A stretch of DNA of 64,000 bases, taken from positions 62,001-126,000 of the forward strand of contig MDYQ01000052.1 of assembly GCA_003024175.1 (NCBI GenBank), in the 5' to 3' direction. Within the stretch, counting starts at the first letter, position 1. Each line of letters opens with the position of its first letter. Shown in pieces: positions 48,171 to 60,638 of this stretch. The notes beneath the pieces were generated by a model, which ran no database searches, was not told the origin of the DNA, and worked only from the letters and a program-made list of their open reading frames with translations. This DNA comes from Planoprotostelium fungivorum. Taxonomy: Eukaryota > Evosea > Variosea > Cavosteliida > Cavosteliaceae. The position numbers were made by a program, and so were the translations under genes.

Positions 48171-49975
48171 ATGCAGCAACTGCCTTCCGACTTATGGAGA
48201 GAAGTCTTCTCCTTCTTGTCGACACCTGATCTCTGTGTACCCTGCTTCATTTCCAGCACTCTTCGTGATGCAGCAGTCAGTAATCTCAACACTCGCTTCA
48301 CCGATAGCATCCAGTGGTGGAAACGGAGAAAACAGCTACCCACATACAATCAAGAAATCGTGAAATGGTGGCTGTCTGCGATCAGACAGACGTCAAAAGG
48401 GGAGGTGCTAGAAGCAACCAGCAGAGATCAGCTAGAGATCGTGGAACTGTTGGGCTGGGACAACGCAGGTCTCCCACTTCGTGACCAACTTCTCTTGGGC
48501 AAAGAAGTGGAAATACTTCCAAAGAAGGTTGGATGGAGTCCAGTGGACATCTTGACCAAAGCCATCATCCATGAGAGCAAGAGGATCATCACCGCCTGTC
48601 ACCAGAGGGAAGACATCACCGAGACACTATCCGGTTTTGGACTGAAGAAGCTCATCCGCAAAGATGCATTTGTCAGAGAAGAGGAGAACCTAGAGATGAT
48701 ACAGTGGCTGTCCAATGAGAGGGACATAGAAGGTCTACCATCCGTCACATGGCCGCCGACCACCGTCTCATTTCTGATGTACAGTAAAGGGAACAGATTC
48801 GCATCAAGAGGCCACAGAGACACGCTCACATGGCTCTTCCAACGAACCACTGTGGATGACATCTTGTGCTCTAAACTGTGAGTCTGTGAGGAGACAAAGC
48901 GGTACTGAAAGAAAGAAGATACAGTGGGGCAGGAGAAGGAGGACGCCTGGACATGATCACGTGGCTGGTGAGTCAGACTGTAACATGAAGAGTCTGATGA
49001 GCTGTCAGGAAGAGAGAGAGATACCTTACGATATCGCACATCTGAACCTTTCCTCGTTCACGAGTTCGTCGTCCGTCTTTCAGTGGGCAGTGCAAGTGAG
49101 CATAACAAATCTCTATGCAAACATCTTCTCATCGTCTCTATAGCGCAACATACCCTTTCGTACTCGCAATCGAGATGAAAGTGTATACTTGTGTGCTCTA
49201 TTTAATGGATGTACCGAGGTGTGGTGAATGTCTTTGAAAAGACGCTGAGGTGGCAGGTGATGAATTACTGCCGTGAGAACAGATTCGGACTTCCGAACGT
49301 CAATGTCTTATCCAGCATCGCAATCACGAAACCCTCTTTCGATGTGAGATGACACCATCACGGATGATCGCTGATGATGATGGACAGGCTTTTCAGCTGG
49401 CGATTGACCACGGATACATCACGATCGATACTCTCCCAGTTCTTTACCACAGAGCGTACGAATATGATCAACTCGGCATTTTGAAATGGTTGCACGAGAG
49501 AGGTGTACTCTGTCCACGCATGTAAGTGATGACGAAGGAAGATGAAGTCGTGGACTGATGGAGAGGTTCAGTGCCAAACAGATGATGGGCTTCGACAACC
49601 TTGGAATCCTGCAATGGCTTGAAGACATCGGCTACTCTATGGACGAGCGATACATAAACCGATCCACTCCTCCATGTTCATCACCCGACGTGATCGATTG
49701 GATCATCAGACGTGAAGGAGACCGACTCAACGAAGAATGACTTGGCAGCAGGTTTCAATAAGACTGACGAAGTGGTGTATGAGGCGCTGATAGAAGAAGT
49801 TCTCTATGGAATATGCAACGTGTCATCACTGGAACATCTGCTGCAGAGAAAATGGAAGAAGAGCGAAGGAGAGGTACAAATGTGGTTCAACAGAGAACAC
49901 AAAGATATCACGAAGAAATGGCTGCAACATCTGTGGACGTACGGGATATCAACAAGTGTGGCGGTGAAACAATGA
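48171..49975 (+). CDS. F-box protein with degenerate ankyrin-like repeats
   Basis: MQQLPSDLWREVFSFLSTPD and CVPCFISSTLRDAAVSNL form an F-box. The rest is made of repeats with EVLEATSRDQLEIVELLGW, GGRLDMITWL (joined over an intron ending GAAAGAAG at ~48928), QLGILKWLHERGVLCP and NLGILQWLEDIGYSMDE. These resemble the diverged ankyrin units that often follow F-boxes in amoebae and large amoebal viruses. At least five short introns restore frame, among them 49349-49392 and the GTGAAGG...TTGGCAG intron near 49711. The likely role is substrate adaptor for SCF ubiquitin ligase. It is the parent of the pseudogene at 17261-18083. Confidence 0.7.
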
Positions 49976-50026
49976 AGAAGAGAAAAATATAAAATGGACA
50001 TTCATCGATTTATTTTCGATTTACAA

Positions 50027-51193
50027 TCAGACAATCAGCAGCAGCAGCGCAGTCCACACCGTAATGAAGAAGCTGCACCTAGAAGAAAGACCTTCTCCCG
50101 TACTTGTTGTGACGTTCGTGAGAGATGTCGCAGATGTTGTGGATGAGGTGGATCTGCTGGTGTCCGAAGCTGCTGATGATGTGATGCCGGAGCCTGAATC
50201 AGATGTCACCGTGCTGGTCGACGCCACGAGGTCACGGTTGATTGCAGACGTAAAATACGTCCACGATTGTCCCAGAGTTAGATATGGGTTCTCCGTGATG
50301 TTCCTCTCTGTCAAGTACAGTTGACCCACATTGTATGACACAAACTGTCTTCTGATTGAGCGAGAGACGCATCATGCGAGATGATCTCACTCGAGATGTG
50401 AGGGAGTCGATGAGCGACTCGTTTAGAGGTACCGTGTGGATGATGATGGAGGACTTGCTGTGGAATGGAGTCGCAAGTGTGTCGAGATTGACAGTGGACA
50501 GATGTTGGTAGCTCTCCTCGAAGATGACGAGATAATCGGTGTATCTGCGATGATTAGATGGTGAGAAATGCACGATGGAAGATCACGTGAAGTAGTCTAA
50601 CGTCTCGGGTATGACTCCTTGGTTCGTCACTATCTGTGAAGGAAATGAGAAGAGGGCATCAAACGATGATGGTGATTCGGCTCACTGTGGAGGATGGTAT
50701 GGAAAGCCTGGCTCTGTCGGTGACATTCTTTATGAAACTGAGGGATGCAGACACATTGACGGCAGGTGATTCATCGAAAAAGATTCCGTGCATGGAGATG
50801 TTGGCTGCACTGTAGTTCGACCAGCCAGCGTAGGTGTTGATGTCGGCTGTCACATTCGCGATGGGTTGATTACCATAGTTGGTGCGAACATACCCGATGG
50901 TGATGACGTTATCGAACGTGTTCAATTGAGAGATGGCTTTGATATAATTGCTGTCTGGATAAAGGGTAGAGCCAGGACCGCTAGCAGGATTAACGACAAC
51001 GAAAAACTATTTATGTGAGCAGGTGACTCGTCACGCGACGATTTACCTGAACGGATGTTAGATTCTGAACAGACTTGACCAGGTCGGAAAATGTTCCATC
51101 GTTCGGATACTGATACAGAGGAACCAATATGGAAGGTCCGCTGGCGATTGATTGACAGAATAGAAAGAAGAGTATCAGGGAGCGTGGGCTCAT
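50027..51193 (-). CDS. Spherulin-4 family surface protein, probably GPI-anchored
   Basis: Signal peptide MSPRSLILFFLFCQSIASG, then LVPLYQYPNDGTFSDLVKSV, VVVNPASGPGSTLYPDSNYI, NVITIGYVRTNYGNQPIANV, TYAGWSNYSAANISMHGIFF and DESPA. This is the spherulation-specific family 4 domain first known from Physarum cysts, a TIM-barrel glycosidase-like fold. The acid pair near FFDE is kept. The C-terminal part is Ser/Thr-rich (TSSAASDTSRSTSSTTS) and ends in a hydrophobic run FFITVWTALLLLIV, typical of a GPI signal. A role at the cell or cyst surface during dormancy is likely. Its start is 88 bases from the divergent membrane-protein gene. Confidence 0.88.
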
Positions 51194-51281
51194 GCCGACG
51201 ATGTGAAGCTGTTGTGCGCTCGGTGTCAGAAGTGTCGTTCTACAAACAACCATAAATCCGAGATCATCATCAGATCACACC

Positions 51282-52367
51282 ATGATCTCTGCCATCTCAC
51301 AGCAGACTCTGAAGAGACTGTCCTCTCTCAGAGGAACAGTTCATATCAAATTCGATCTTACAAAATCACAAAAGCTATCGATCGCGAGATGCGCTCCCAT
51401 CATCATAATGAGACCAATCAGCTCTGGCGAGGCATTCTATAAGAAGAAAGGTGATCTCTGTCAACTACATCTTCGATTTGATCGTCGGTGAAGAGAAAGA
51501 GAGACGTGAACGCTTGGCCTTGGAGGAACAGAAGAGGGCAGTCCAGGATCAAGACAAAGTTCTCGTCAAGAAGCCTTCCCTCCCCACACTCGAAGACATC
51601 GAACAGGGTGAAGACTACATCCGCATGATAGATATCTTCCATCTGATGTCCGCAGGAACTCTCATCTACCGTTTCAAGTATTGTAGATTGGCTGTCACCT
51701 TGCTCCTCTCGATCTTACTGATGCAGGTATGTGTGACACATATCGTCTTCTCGTTCTCAATCACATCAGCTAGGAATCTCTTTCTACACCGCGTTTACTA
51801 TGGAAGAAGAAGAGGTCACAAAGAAAGAACCGGAGAAGCAGGCCGCCATCAAGGTATCATCACATCTCCATCGTCTTCCCATCATCCATCATCTTAATTG
51901 ACACCTGCAGTCGTCACAAAATTGGACGAAAGCTCTCATCGGTGTGACGGCCGTCTTCACCCTGATCGTTCATTACTTCTACACGAGAGGTCGCGTCGCT
52001 TCGTTGACTCTGTCGAGAACGGGAGATTGGCTGTTTGTAGAGCGAATCAACATCATGGCCATGAAGAAGAAGGAACACTTTGCCGTGACTGATGCAGTCA
52101 GACTGCCAGATCCATACGGGAGAATGAAGGTGAATCTTGTCTCATTCTCTCACTTTTCGTTTTGAATCCATTTCATCTTTTTTCATCATGTGATGATCTC
52201 CATCCTGATGTCTTCAGATCAAAACCACACAGAGAACGACAAACGTTGGAAAAATCGCCGATTACTCACCTATCAATCCCAACGTGAAGAAGTTAATCTT
52301 CGATCGATTGGGCAAGTGGTCCTCGCTGGATGTCTTAAAGAAAGCGTTCGCCTTCAAGAAGAAATAA
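51282..52367 (+). CDS. Predicted membrane protein, possibly mitochondrial
   Basis: The N terminus (MISAISQQTLKRLSSLRGTV) is basic and Ser-rich like a mitochondrial presequence. The exon at 51487 continues KEKERRERLALEEQKRAVQD. Membrane segments appear near 51690 (LAVTLLLSILL) and 51930 (LIGVTAVFTLIVHYFYT). Next comes a soluble stretch GRVASLTLSRTGDWLFVERI and the tail DVLKKAFAFKKK (TAA 52365-52367). Two spans plus a following beta-rich part recall TMEM70/TMEM223-type mitochondrial assembly proteins; that is a weak resemblance only. Confidence 0.5.
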
Positions 52368-52461
52368 ATTGGGCGGATCTTCAAAATAACATGATACGGC
52401 GAGCAGAACGTTGATCATCGTCACGTGTTGTCATACCGTAGAGCAACGTTTTCATTTGTAG

Positions 52462-52638
52462 AAAGGAACACGTATTTTGAAACAAAGTGAAGCCAAGATT
52501 GCCCAGACCCATCACTTGAACCTTTCCGTCGTCACTCACACCATCGGATCACTCGCAGGCGTCACTCTCATCGTTCTAGTCGCCGTCTATGCTGTGATGA
52601 AGTGGATGAGAGGGCACAAGAAATCACAGATGGAATAA
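52462..52638 (+). CDS. C-terminal exon of a small single-span membrane protein
   Basis: After a TTTGTAG acceptor the frame reads KGTRILKQSEAKIAQTHHLN, then a hydrophobic span SLAGVTLIVLVAVYAVMKWM and a short basic tail ending at TAA 52636-52638. The start exon was not found; the preceding gene ends at 52367 and no in-phase ATG exon is obvious between them. Confidence 0.4.
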   Translation, partial: KGTRILKQSEAKIAQTHHLNLSVVTHTIGSLAGVTLIVLVAVYAVMKWMRGHKKSQME

Positions 52639-52843
52639 AACCATTCCAAGCAGAATGATATCTCATTTTTGACGAATGAACCAGAAACACTCCATCTTCT
52701 CTACCCTTTTGAAATGATGAGACGAGAAGGCTGTTTTTTTCCGTGAACGAGATATGTGCTTTCTCTCATCATGATGTGGCAGCGACGTCAAAGATAATTC
52801 AGTTCAATGTGGCTGTCTGTGACCTTGCCATTCTATTTAACAT

Positions 52844-55800
52844 CTAAAAGTTGAAGGTCATCTTCCAATTGTCTTCTGATGCCCTCTCCTTCTTGACTTG
52901 CTCTGCCATCTCCAATATCTTCTCTCGCTTCTTCGTTCTCCCGTTGATCTTCAAGTATTCCGCATACAGAGTCAAACCCTTCTCCATGCCTTTCATCGCG
53001 TTTGGAAATTTGGGCCAAGCTATAGAAGACGCCGTCAGACGTTGATGATGAAGACGATGAAGATGAAGAAGATGATGGCTCTGATGAGATGGAGTGATGA
53101 TCGCTCACTCATGAGAGTGCGAGAGAAGAGCATGAAGACATATTTGTAGGTGGCCTCTGATATCTTGGCGTGAAGCAGAGATGCTTTGACCAGGGTCGCA
53201 TTGCCCCATGCTGTTGGATACAGTGGTGAGCCAGGATTGGCAGCTGTCCTATCGTCAGCCTTCAATCACACGTGTGTCATGTCGTTTTTCGTGTGTGATG
53301 ATTCAATTTGTGTCTGATGTACTCCACGATGTGATCGATGATGATGTGAATGATGATGTGAATGATGATGTGAATGATGATGTGAATGATGATGGAATTC
53401 ACTCACCGGATGCCTGCTGAAAGAACAATATAGACATGTTCACTTCTCTCAACAGAGTCCGATGGACTTGACGATTCAACTTGGCCTGCGTCTCCTCCGT
53501 CTTCCAATCCATCTTCATTCTCGCCGCGATCTTTCTCATCAAGTTCATTCCTTCGATGAAATAAATATCCGATCGATGTTTCGTCCGCGGCTCTGTCGAT
53601 TTGATGTCTACCGCGGAGAAATGAAAGCAGAATCTTCCGGGACGTGTAATGGCCGTGTCGACCTCGTGTAGCAACTGTACGGCGTAGGCATGGTTGTCGA
53701 CGATGATTATCGTGTCGACAAGAGGGGTTCACCTTGATGTTACACAGGCTGACTACGAGGTTGACGACCAATCGAACGTCTCCGCAAGTGTTGAGGTCGA
53801 ATCGGCTGATCTCTTCTTGCGTGAAGGAGAACTGATGATGTCACCATTGTCGACATTGTTTCGTCTCACTTGGAACCAGTCCCTCAATTGTCGACACAGA
53901 TCTCTCCTCCAGTACAAGAGTGAATTCTTCGATCTACCGCTCAATTGGTTGAGAAACTTGGCGATGACAGCCTTGAAGGCTGTACAAGTCGGTGAAAATC
54001 GATGAAATTTCGTCTTACGTTCTTCGGTGGGTGTCATAATCTCTTTCATCTTGGCTCTCATGATTTCCTTGATCTCGATTTTGGCACATCTGGCCGCCGC
54101 CACGCTGAGAAGAATTCTGCGTAGGTGCTGGCTGTCAGATAGGCCGTAAATGACGCCGATGTGTCTGTAATTTAGACCTTTCATGTGGAGCGTGTTCATC
54201 AGTGTGTCCAAATTGTATCTCATCTCACGGTCGAAAGCTGAAGAGTCGTCAGAACGAGTTCGTCATGATGATCACGGATGTGATGTGATGATCATCAACT
54301 CAAGCATGGAGTTGATCGTGATGAAGAGATGATCATCAGGGTGACAAAACAAGTCATCGTCTCGATCGACTCACGCAATTCATTGTGAATGCGCCAGAAA
54401 TCTTCAATCATACTCGTCTTGATGAGAAAGGCTTTCGTGAATTTCTCTCGAATTCTCCTCGAAAGTGCAGCGACGTCTCCGTTCAATTTCTCTCTCTTCT
54501 CCTTTTCTGGATCGGTGTTCCACCTACCATCGATGAGACGTTTCGAAATTTGAATTTCCCGCCAAAATTCAAACGCTCACTTTGTGAAAGCGTCACTGCA
54601 GAGGGGGACTGAGCTGGCCGAAACAGCTTCTGGTCTCAATAATTCAGCAAAAACGGATCGATTGTTGTGTTGTAGTCTCAGCTTAGGATCTTCGGGGGGT
54701 AATAACCTACCGAAATCTGTACACGTCAGTGATGACGTCATCGTACGTCGCCATACGTACCCACGACGTACAATCTTCCGTCCTGTACGCATGTCAGAAA
54801 TCCCACGGAGATTTCGACTTACGTGACCCCTGTGCCCTTCGATGTCACCCGGTCCGTAGATTATTTTCGTCGCATCTGAACTGCTGCCGGTCACGTGACC
54901 CGCCAGGTTCAGCCTCTCTCCCGCCAATTTCATCTTCTCGTTCAATTCTTCATCTTCCATGTGTACATGTCTGCCCGCGTCATCGCTACCGTAACGTAAC
55001 GTACTCTGTCGACATTTTAACATACGTCGACGCCCCACCGCTTACCCTGTCGATCGGTAATATTGCCATGGCCAACACCCTGTACCCTTTGTAATCGACC
55101 AAAGTCATGAGAGGATAACGTAAACCGGGGACGTAACGACAAAAGTGAGCCTCTAAGCCTTTGAGTTCGTTCTTTGCAGCCTTCGCTGCCGCTCTGTGGT
55201 CTGGTACGTCGCCTCCGTACATCCACAGCCTCGGCTCGTCTACAATGATCGTGTCGAAGGCAAACTTGTAGAGGATGTTCTGGACTCTATATTTAGAACC
55301 GCCGGCGATGCCTCCGATGTCTGATGATGTCATCATGACGTCGTCTGTGATAGAAGATTACCGATGGGTTTGATGGTCTTCTTTTCCAGAGGTAATTCGA
55401 ACTCGCTGATGATGATCTTGGCGTAAATGGTGGCGGTGTCGGCTGTACGGTGGGTTTTAGGGTTTAACGTGGAAAAGTGGAAAATCACCGAAATCTCTCG
55501 CCACTCGCTTCATGTTCTTCATGACTTGACCGTTGATCACCATTTGTTTGAATTCGTCGAAAGCTCCTCTTTGTATCACGTCTGTGTAGATCTCACAGCA
55601 GATCTCGCACATTTCAGATCGACAGATCGCACTGCGATCGACCCACTTGGTATTCTTCATTCCAATCGCGGTACATGCTCAGACTCTTCGATCTCTCATC
55701 GCTCCACTTCGATTCTTCATAATGCCCTGATATCAACTGACAATTGTCATCCAACAGAAGAGAAGAAGAAAAGTGCAGAAAGAAGTGAAGAAGAGGAAAA

Positions 55801-56842
55801 TGTGAGGTAGATATGTGAGGCGATCGGGGAGAGGAACAACGAAAGTTGAAAAGATGGAATCAATCGTCCTCTCACCTTATCCTTGACTGTCTTTCTTCTC
55901 AGTTTCTGATGGTCCGCCTCTTGCTTGATGATGCGATCGTCATCTGGTGAGATCACATCTTCCGCGTAGCCATCCGAGTAACCATCTGAAGTCACTTGTG
56001 GTGTTGGTGGATTCGAATTTGAGGGCGTTCGAAGTGAACTGGAGCCGTTCGATGATGAAGATGAGATGTAATCGTTGCCATCGATGGCTTCATCCAGGTG
56101 ATATGGATCTGGTACACGTCACGGAATGGAAGATGAGATGGTACCTGTGATGGACGAGTTTCGTCGGCCGGATGATGATGTCGATGTGTCCTCCTACAAG
56201 AGTTAGAGGATAAGAGAAAAGAAAGAGAAGAATTACGAGGTCGAGAGTGGAATAAGAGGAAGATGATTCTTCTAGTGGGTTGAGATCTGACTCAGGTTCC
56301 GGTTCTGTGTGATCTGCATCTTCTTCGTACCATCTGAGTCTCTCTCTCAATCTATCGATGATCTCATCTTTAACATCCAACGTGCTCTGGTTGACATTTA
56401 AAACGAGATGAAGATGGTGATGTTAGAAATCACCTTCGAACAACCCAACGAATTCTGAGACGCAGTTGAAGCCTCTTGGGCTGGCTGTGTGATGTCGTCC
56501 AGATCATTCCATCTGATTCAGTGAGCGTTGATGATAAAACGAGATGTATAATTCACATATCGACGGGATTGACGGGCCATGGTTTGTTCTCTGGGCTATA
56601 GGTAATCAGACCCTCGCAATCACATTTGGATGTGATCACTCACTCGTCGACTTCGTGGTTCGACCTGGCATCATCCGTGAAAATGTACATTTCCGGTGCA
56701 CTCTCGGTCGAGGTTGAATACCTACATGATTATAATCAAAATGTTGCGTCTCTTCCCATCATTCTCACCAATAGATGTTGGAAGATTGAGAACCTCTCAG
56801 CTTCAGCTCACCATCGCTCTCCACCTCTCTAGGATGCGTCAT
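52844..56842 (-). CDS. Clu-domain (clustered mitochondria-like) protein
   Basis: Start MTHPREVESDGELKL at 56842. The N-terminal exons are acidic and Pro/Ser-rich. The Clu core begins near 55320: GGSKYRVQNILYKFAFD, AAAKAAKNELKGLEAHF, RYPLMTLVDYKGYRVLAMAI. It goes on with LNLAGHVTGSS, IIYGPGDIEGHRG, LPPEDP, ELLRPEAVSASSVPLCSD and a central part LHMKGLNYRHIGVIYGLSDS (54180). The 3' exons (53700-52844) are helical (YFIEGMNLMRKIAARMKMDW, KGMEKGLTLYAEYLK). Clu/CLUH proteins keep mitochondria spread and bind mRNAs for mitochondrial proteins. The usual C-terminal TPR block is not evident, so this is a shorter or diverged member. Confidence 0.8.
53341..53394. repeat. Tandem 12-base repeat
   Basis: Over four copies of GATGATGTGAAT in an intron of the Clu gene. 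Confidence 0.9.
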
Positions 56843-57192
56843 GTTGTCAGGCGCTTATTTAAATAAATGGGATGGATATTGTGTCCGATGTCCTTCAGAA
56901 AAAATTCTGACACCATAAGTACCGCGACAGACTGCGTTAGGGATATATCACTTTGGCTGTAATTGATTACGTAAGACCCTTGTAGGGGGTACTACACTAC
57001 ACCCTAAATCCTGCTGAATCAAGTACAAGTCACTTGCAATTCTTCAGGCAGGATGGATCAGTTCTGATTGATCAAATACGAAGATAACAAAGGACCACTC
57101 GCGATCGGACAATGCGATCGCCGATCGGGTGTTTGTTTTCGAGTTGAAATATCATCACAACCCAATACCTCACATACCCGACAGACACCGAT
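56843..57192. other. Divergent promoter region
   Basis: 350 bases between the Clu gene (minus) and the hydrolase gene (plus). AT-rich with short repeats; no gene is seen. Confidence 0.45.
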
Positions 57193-58282
57193 CATGAGCC
57201 AAGAACCTTGTGAGGGCTGCAAGAAGGACACCATTCCACAAACACCTACCCACGGAAAGTTCATAGAGGTGATAGGGCATCACGGATACCACTCTGATTC
57301 CATCAGGTGGCCGGAGTCAACACGTATGTCTCTACACCCACAGATAACAAACATGATCGCATCCTCCTCTTTTACACAGACATCTACGGACCCAACTTCT
57401 TGAACAATCAGGCATTGGCAGACTACTTTGCATCTCACGGATATCTAGTACTCGCTCCTGATTTCTTCAATGAAGAGAAATTGGAAGAGATCCTGAAAGA
57501 GAAGCCAGGTGAGAATCGTATGATAATGGAGTGTCTGAACTTTATCCATAGACCTCAAGATCATCGACTGGGCGAGGTCGAACGGTTTCATGATGAAGGC
57601 TCCCGCCCTCCTGGAAAAGTGGCTGCCCGAGGCCAAGTGAGACTTGGACGTTTCGAAGACCACCTGATCGTTACAACCAGGAAAAAATATGGAACCGACA
57701 AAACCAAATACGTGGTCGTCGGTTACTGTTTCGGAGGACCTTCTACCATGAATGCAGGCGCCAAGGAAGATGTAATGGTGTCAATGTTCTTCATCCACCA
57801 TCTCATACAACTCAGGTGTCTGCCGTGGCCGTGGCCCATCCTTCAGCCGTGACGGAAGCTCACTTCCAAGCGTTAAAAGTTCCTCTCCTCATCTGTGCCT
57901 CCGAGCAAGATTTCATTTTTAGGCCCGAGCTGAGACAAACAGCAGAGAAGATTTTGAGGACCAAGTTTGTCTCCCGCATGATGATGACGATCTGATGCAT
58001 CAACAGATCGACACCAGAAGGGGCTGAAGGCAATCTGGACGACCACAGAGTGGGCGCGGGAGACTACCAGTGAGGCATCGGTGTACATTAGAATTCTCAA
58101 GTTGCGCAGTTTCCAATTCGTCTTGTACAGTGGCGTGTCTCACGGCTTTGCCGTACATAACCCTAAGACCAGTGCACAGAGGTGAGAGGAGATAGAACGA
58201 CGGTGATGACAAAGGAAGGTGGGCCAAGGAGGACGCTGCTAGACAGATGCTATCTTGGTTCAATCGATTCACTGAACAATGA
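57193..58282 (+). CDS. Dienelactone hydrolase family protein
   Basis: Starts MSQEPCEGCKKDTIPQTPTH, a Cys-containing leader found in eukaryotic members. It continues with RILLFYTDIYGPNF, ADYFASHGYLVLAPDFF, the nucleophile elbow VVVGYCFGGPS (Cys at ~57727), VPLLICASEQDFIF (Asp) and VLYSGVSHGFAVHNPK (His). The Cys-Asp-His triad is therefore complete. The last exon reads EDAARQMLSWFNRFTEQ, stop 58280-58282. Family enzymes cleave dienelactones or related carboxylic esters; eukaryotic substrates are mostly unknown. Several short introns. Confidence 0.9.
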
Positions 58283-58413
58283 AATGAATCGAAAAAGTAA
58301 CATAAAATGTGCGAGTTGATCGTCGTGTGATGGAAGAGATACCGATTCTTTTCTTTTATTCTTCACTGTGGACCTCTATGAGTCCAAATAAATATGGACT
58401 TTTTACAAAATTT

Positions 58414-60638
58414 CTACTTTTTGTTCATGATCTGCGAGATCAATGCCGTCAGATCGGAATCATCATCCTCGTATTCCTCCTCTTCTTCCATGATCTCCTC
58501 TGTCGGCTGTCCAGGACCTCCGATGAGCGAGTTGACCATCATGCCAAAGAGGCTATCACCCCACTGCTCTTCTTCCACCAACTCATATTCTTCCTCCTCT
58601 TCCGAGCCATCCACAACCTGCAAGTTGGAACGAGGCGCACTGAATGTAGAGAAAATAGAAGACATGGCTTGTTTCCTGGTGATGAATTAGACACGAGTGT
58701 GAATGAAGAGGGAGGAGAAGAACGTCACCTCATCTCTTCGATAGCTTCGATGTTGGTAGTCGATCGCAGTCTGCCTCGCTGCGACTGTAGCTGTCTGTCT
58801 ACAACGAGACGACTCTCTGCCATGGCCTGCTTCCTCTTGATGTCTGACGAAGCCACGGCTTCTAATCTCTTCTCACTGTCCGGTCGAATCTTCTTGATGT
58901 GTTGGATCATCACTGCCATTGGATCTGTGGAAACCTATGACGTCAGTGTGAACATTCATCAGAAGGTCTCACCCTTGTGGTCTTCTGGCTCATGTTGCTG
59001 TCGATGGCAGTCATTCTCTTCTCACTGTTCGGCTTCACCTTCTGCAACTCGTCCATCAGACTGGACATGGAGTGTCGCATGGGTTGATTTAACAACCTCA
59101 GCCTCTCTTCTCTTCCCGCCGATTTCTTATCGATCTTCGGTCTATCCGGTGCATCTATCTACATTAGACATTCGTACGTCATCTCACGTCATCACCTGTA
59201 GCGGTGGTAGGGGGTGGTGGTGGTGGAGGGGGTGGACCAGGAGGTACGGCTACAATTTCCATCAAAACGGCTGCAGAGACAGGCGGCGTGTCCTCCATAG
59301 ATTGAGCCACAGATTCCTTCGAAACCGAAGACAGTCTCCTCTGAGAGGAATGTGACATTGTGTCTGCTCCACTGTTGCCACGTGGCCAAGATGATTTCGG
59401 AGACAGCGCACTTCGTGGAGACTTCATAGACAGAGAGGGATTACGACTGTGCTTGGTGGAATTACGCCGCGGGTTCGAGTTGAGTTGATTCTTGAAACCT
59501 TGCTGCATCGCTCGATCGTGATGATCTTCCGTTCTGTGATCGAAATCAATCTCGCGGGTCTTAATGAATCGATGGTCGAAACGAGAACACCGTGGTCTCA
59601 CCTTTCAAGACGAGACAGCTCTGCACGTATAAGGAGTTGGATTTTCTCTTCCTTCTTCATGACGTCTTCATCTTCCAGTCGCTGAATCTCTCGCTGTATC
59701 TTGATCTTCATCTCCTCCTCTTCTCTGGCCCTGTAACCGGCTATCCTTCGTCTGTGTTCCCTAGCGTCGTGATCGTCATCTTCCACGGTGCTCGTCTGAT
59801 GATGGTGCTCCAGGTGACTCGTCAGCTTGTGAATGTTCTCGCGTAGATCTGCGTCTTCGTTGTCTAAGAGTGCCTTCGGTGGTCCGTCAGGGTATGGTTC
59901 TTTCAAGGATTTGTATGCCTGAGCTAGATTGGAGTTACCCAATTTCGCGTTGGCGAGGGTCTCTAAGAAGTATCGACGCTGTCCTTTGATCTTGTTGCGG
60001 ACATCAGTCAGCTCGACCATCAGTTGCGAATTCAGGCTTCTCTGTGATTCTAATTCCTCCTCGAGTTGTGCTACGTGTTGTCTCTCTGAATAAAGACGAC
60101 GCTCTAAGATGTCGTTGATCTTCATGATCTGCAATATTGGTTCGTCTCTGACTCATCGTGCGCCACAGGATCTCACCTCGTCTCTCTCGTCTTTGATCTC
60201 CATCGCGATCTGTAGAACCTCTTCGAGTTCTTTTGCAGTCTCCTGACGTGAGGCAGCTAGGTTGTCCCTCTCTTCTTTCAGTTGTATGGCTATCCCGCTG
60301 ATCTCTTCGAAGGCTTTTGTCATTTTTTCAGTTTCCATCTGCCACCTAGCTTCGATCTCAAAAAATCTCTCTTCGTATGCCTTCTCTTTCTCTGCGAATG
60401 CGGCGGCCATCGCTTGTCTGAGCGATTCTACATCGTCCGATGGATGGATGCGATTCAAATGGTGATGATCGAAACTCAGAGACTTTGTTATGAAGTTCTC
60501 TGGGTTGGCTGTGGGTGAACGAGGTGATGTGGGACGAGGCGCATCTTTCATCTTTAAGACATCCGGGGAGACAGCAGCCTTCAGAGCATCGGCATATCGA
60601 TAGAGAGACCGCTTCTTCGTGGAAGGAGATGATGACAT
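58414..60638 (-). CDS. Coiled-coil and polyproline protein with acidic tail
   Basis: Starts MSSSPSTKKRSLYRYADALK. Coiled coil runs from about 60450 to 59600 (FAEKEKAYEERFFEIEARW, HVAQLEEELESQRSLNSQLM). A Ser/Arg/Pro-rich linker and a polyproline run (PPGPPPPPPPPP, near 59220) follow. Two similar short motifs come next, MDELQKVKPNSEKRMTAI (near 59060) and IQHIKKIRPDSEKRLEAV (near 58880), then an acidic tail (EEEEEYEDDDSD) ending DLTALISQIMNKK. Polyproline, short basic helices and an acidic end are also how actin nucleation-promoting factors are built, but a true WH2 signature (LKKV) is not seen, so function is not assigned. Confidence 0.65.
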
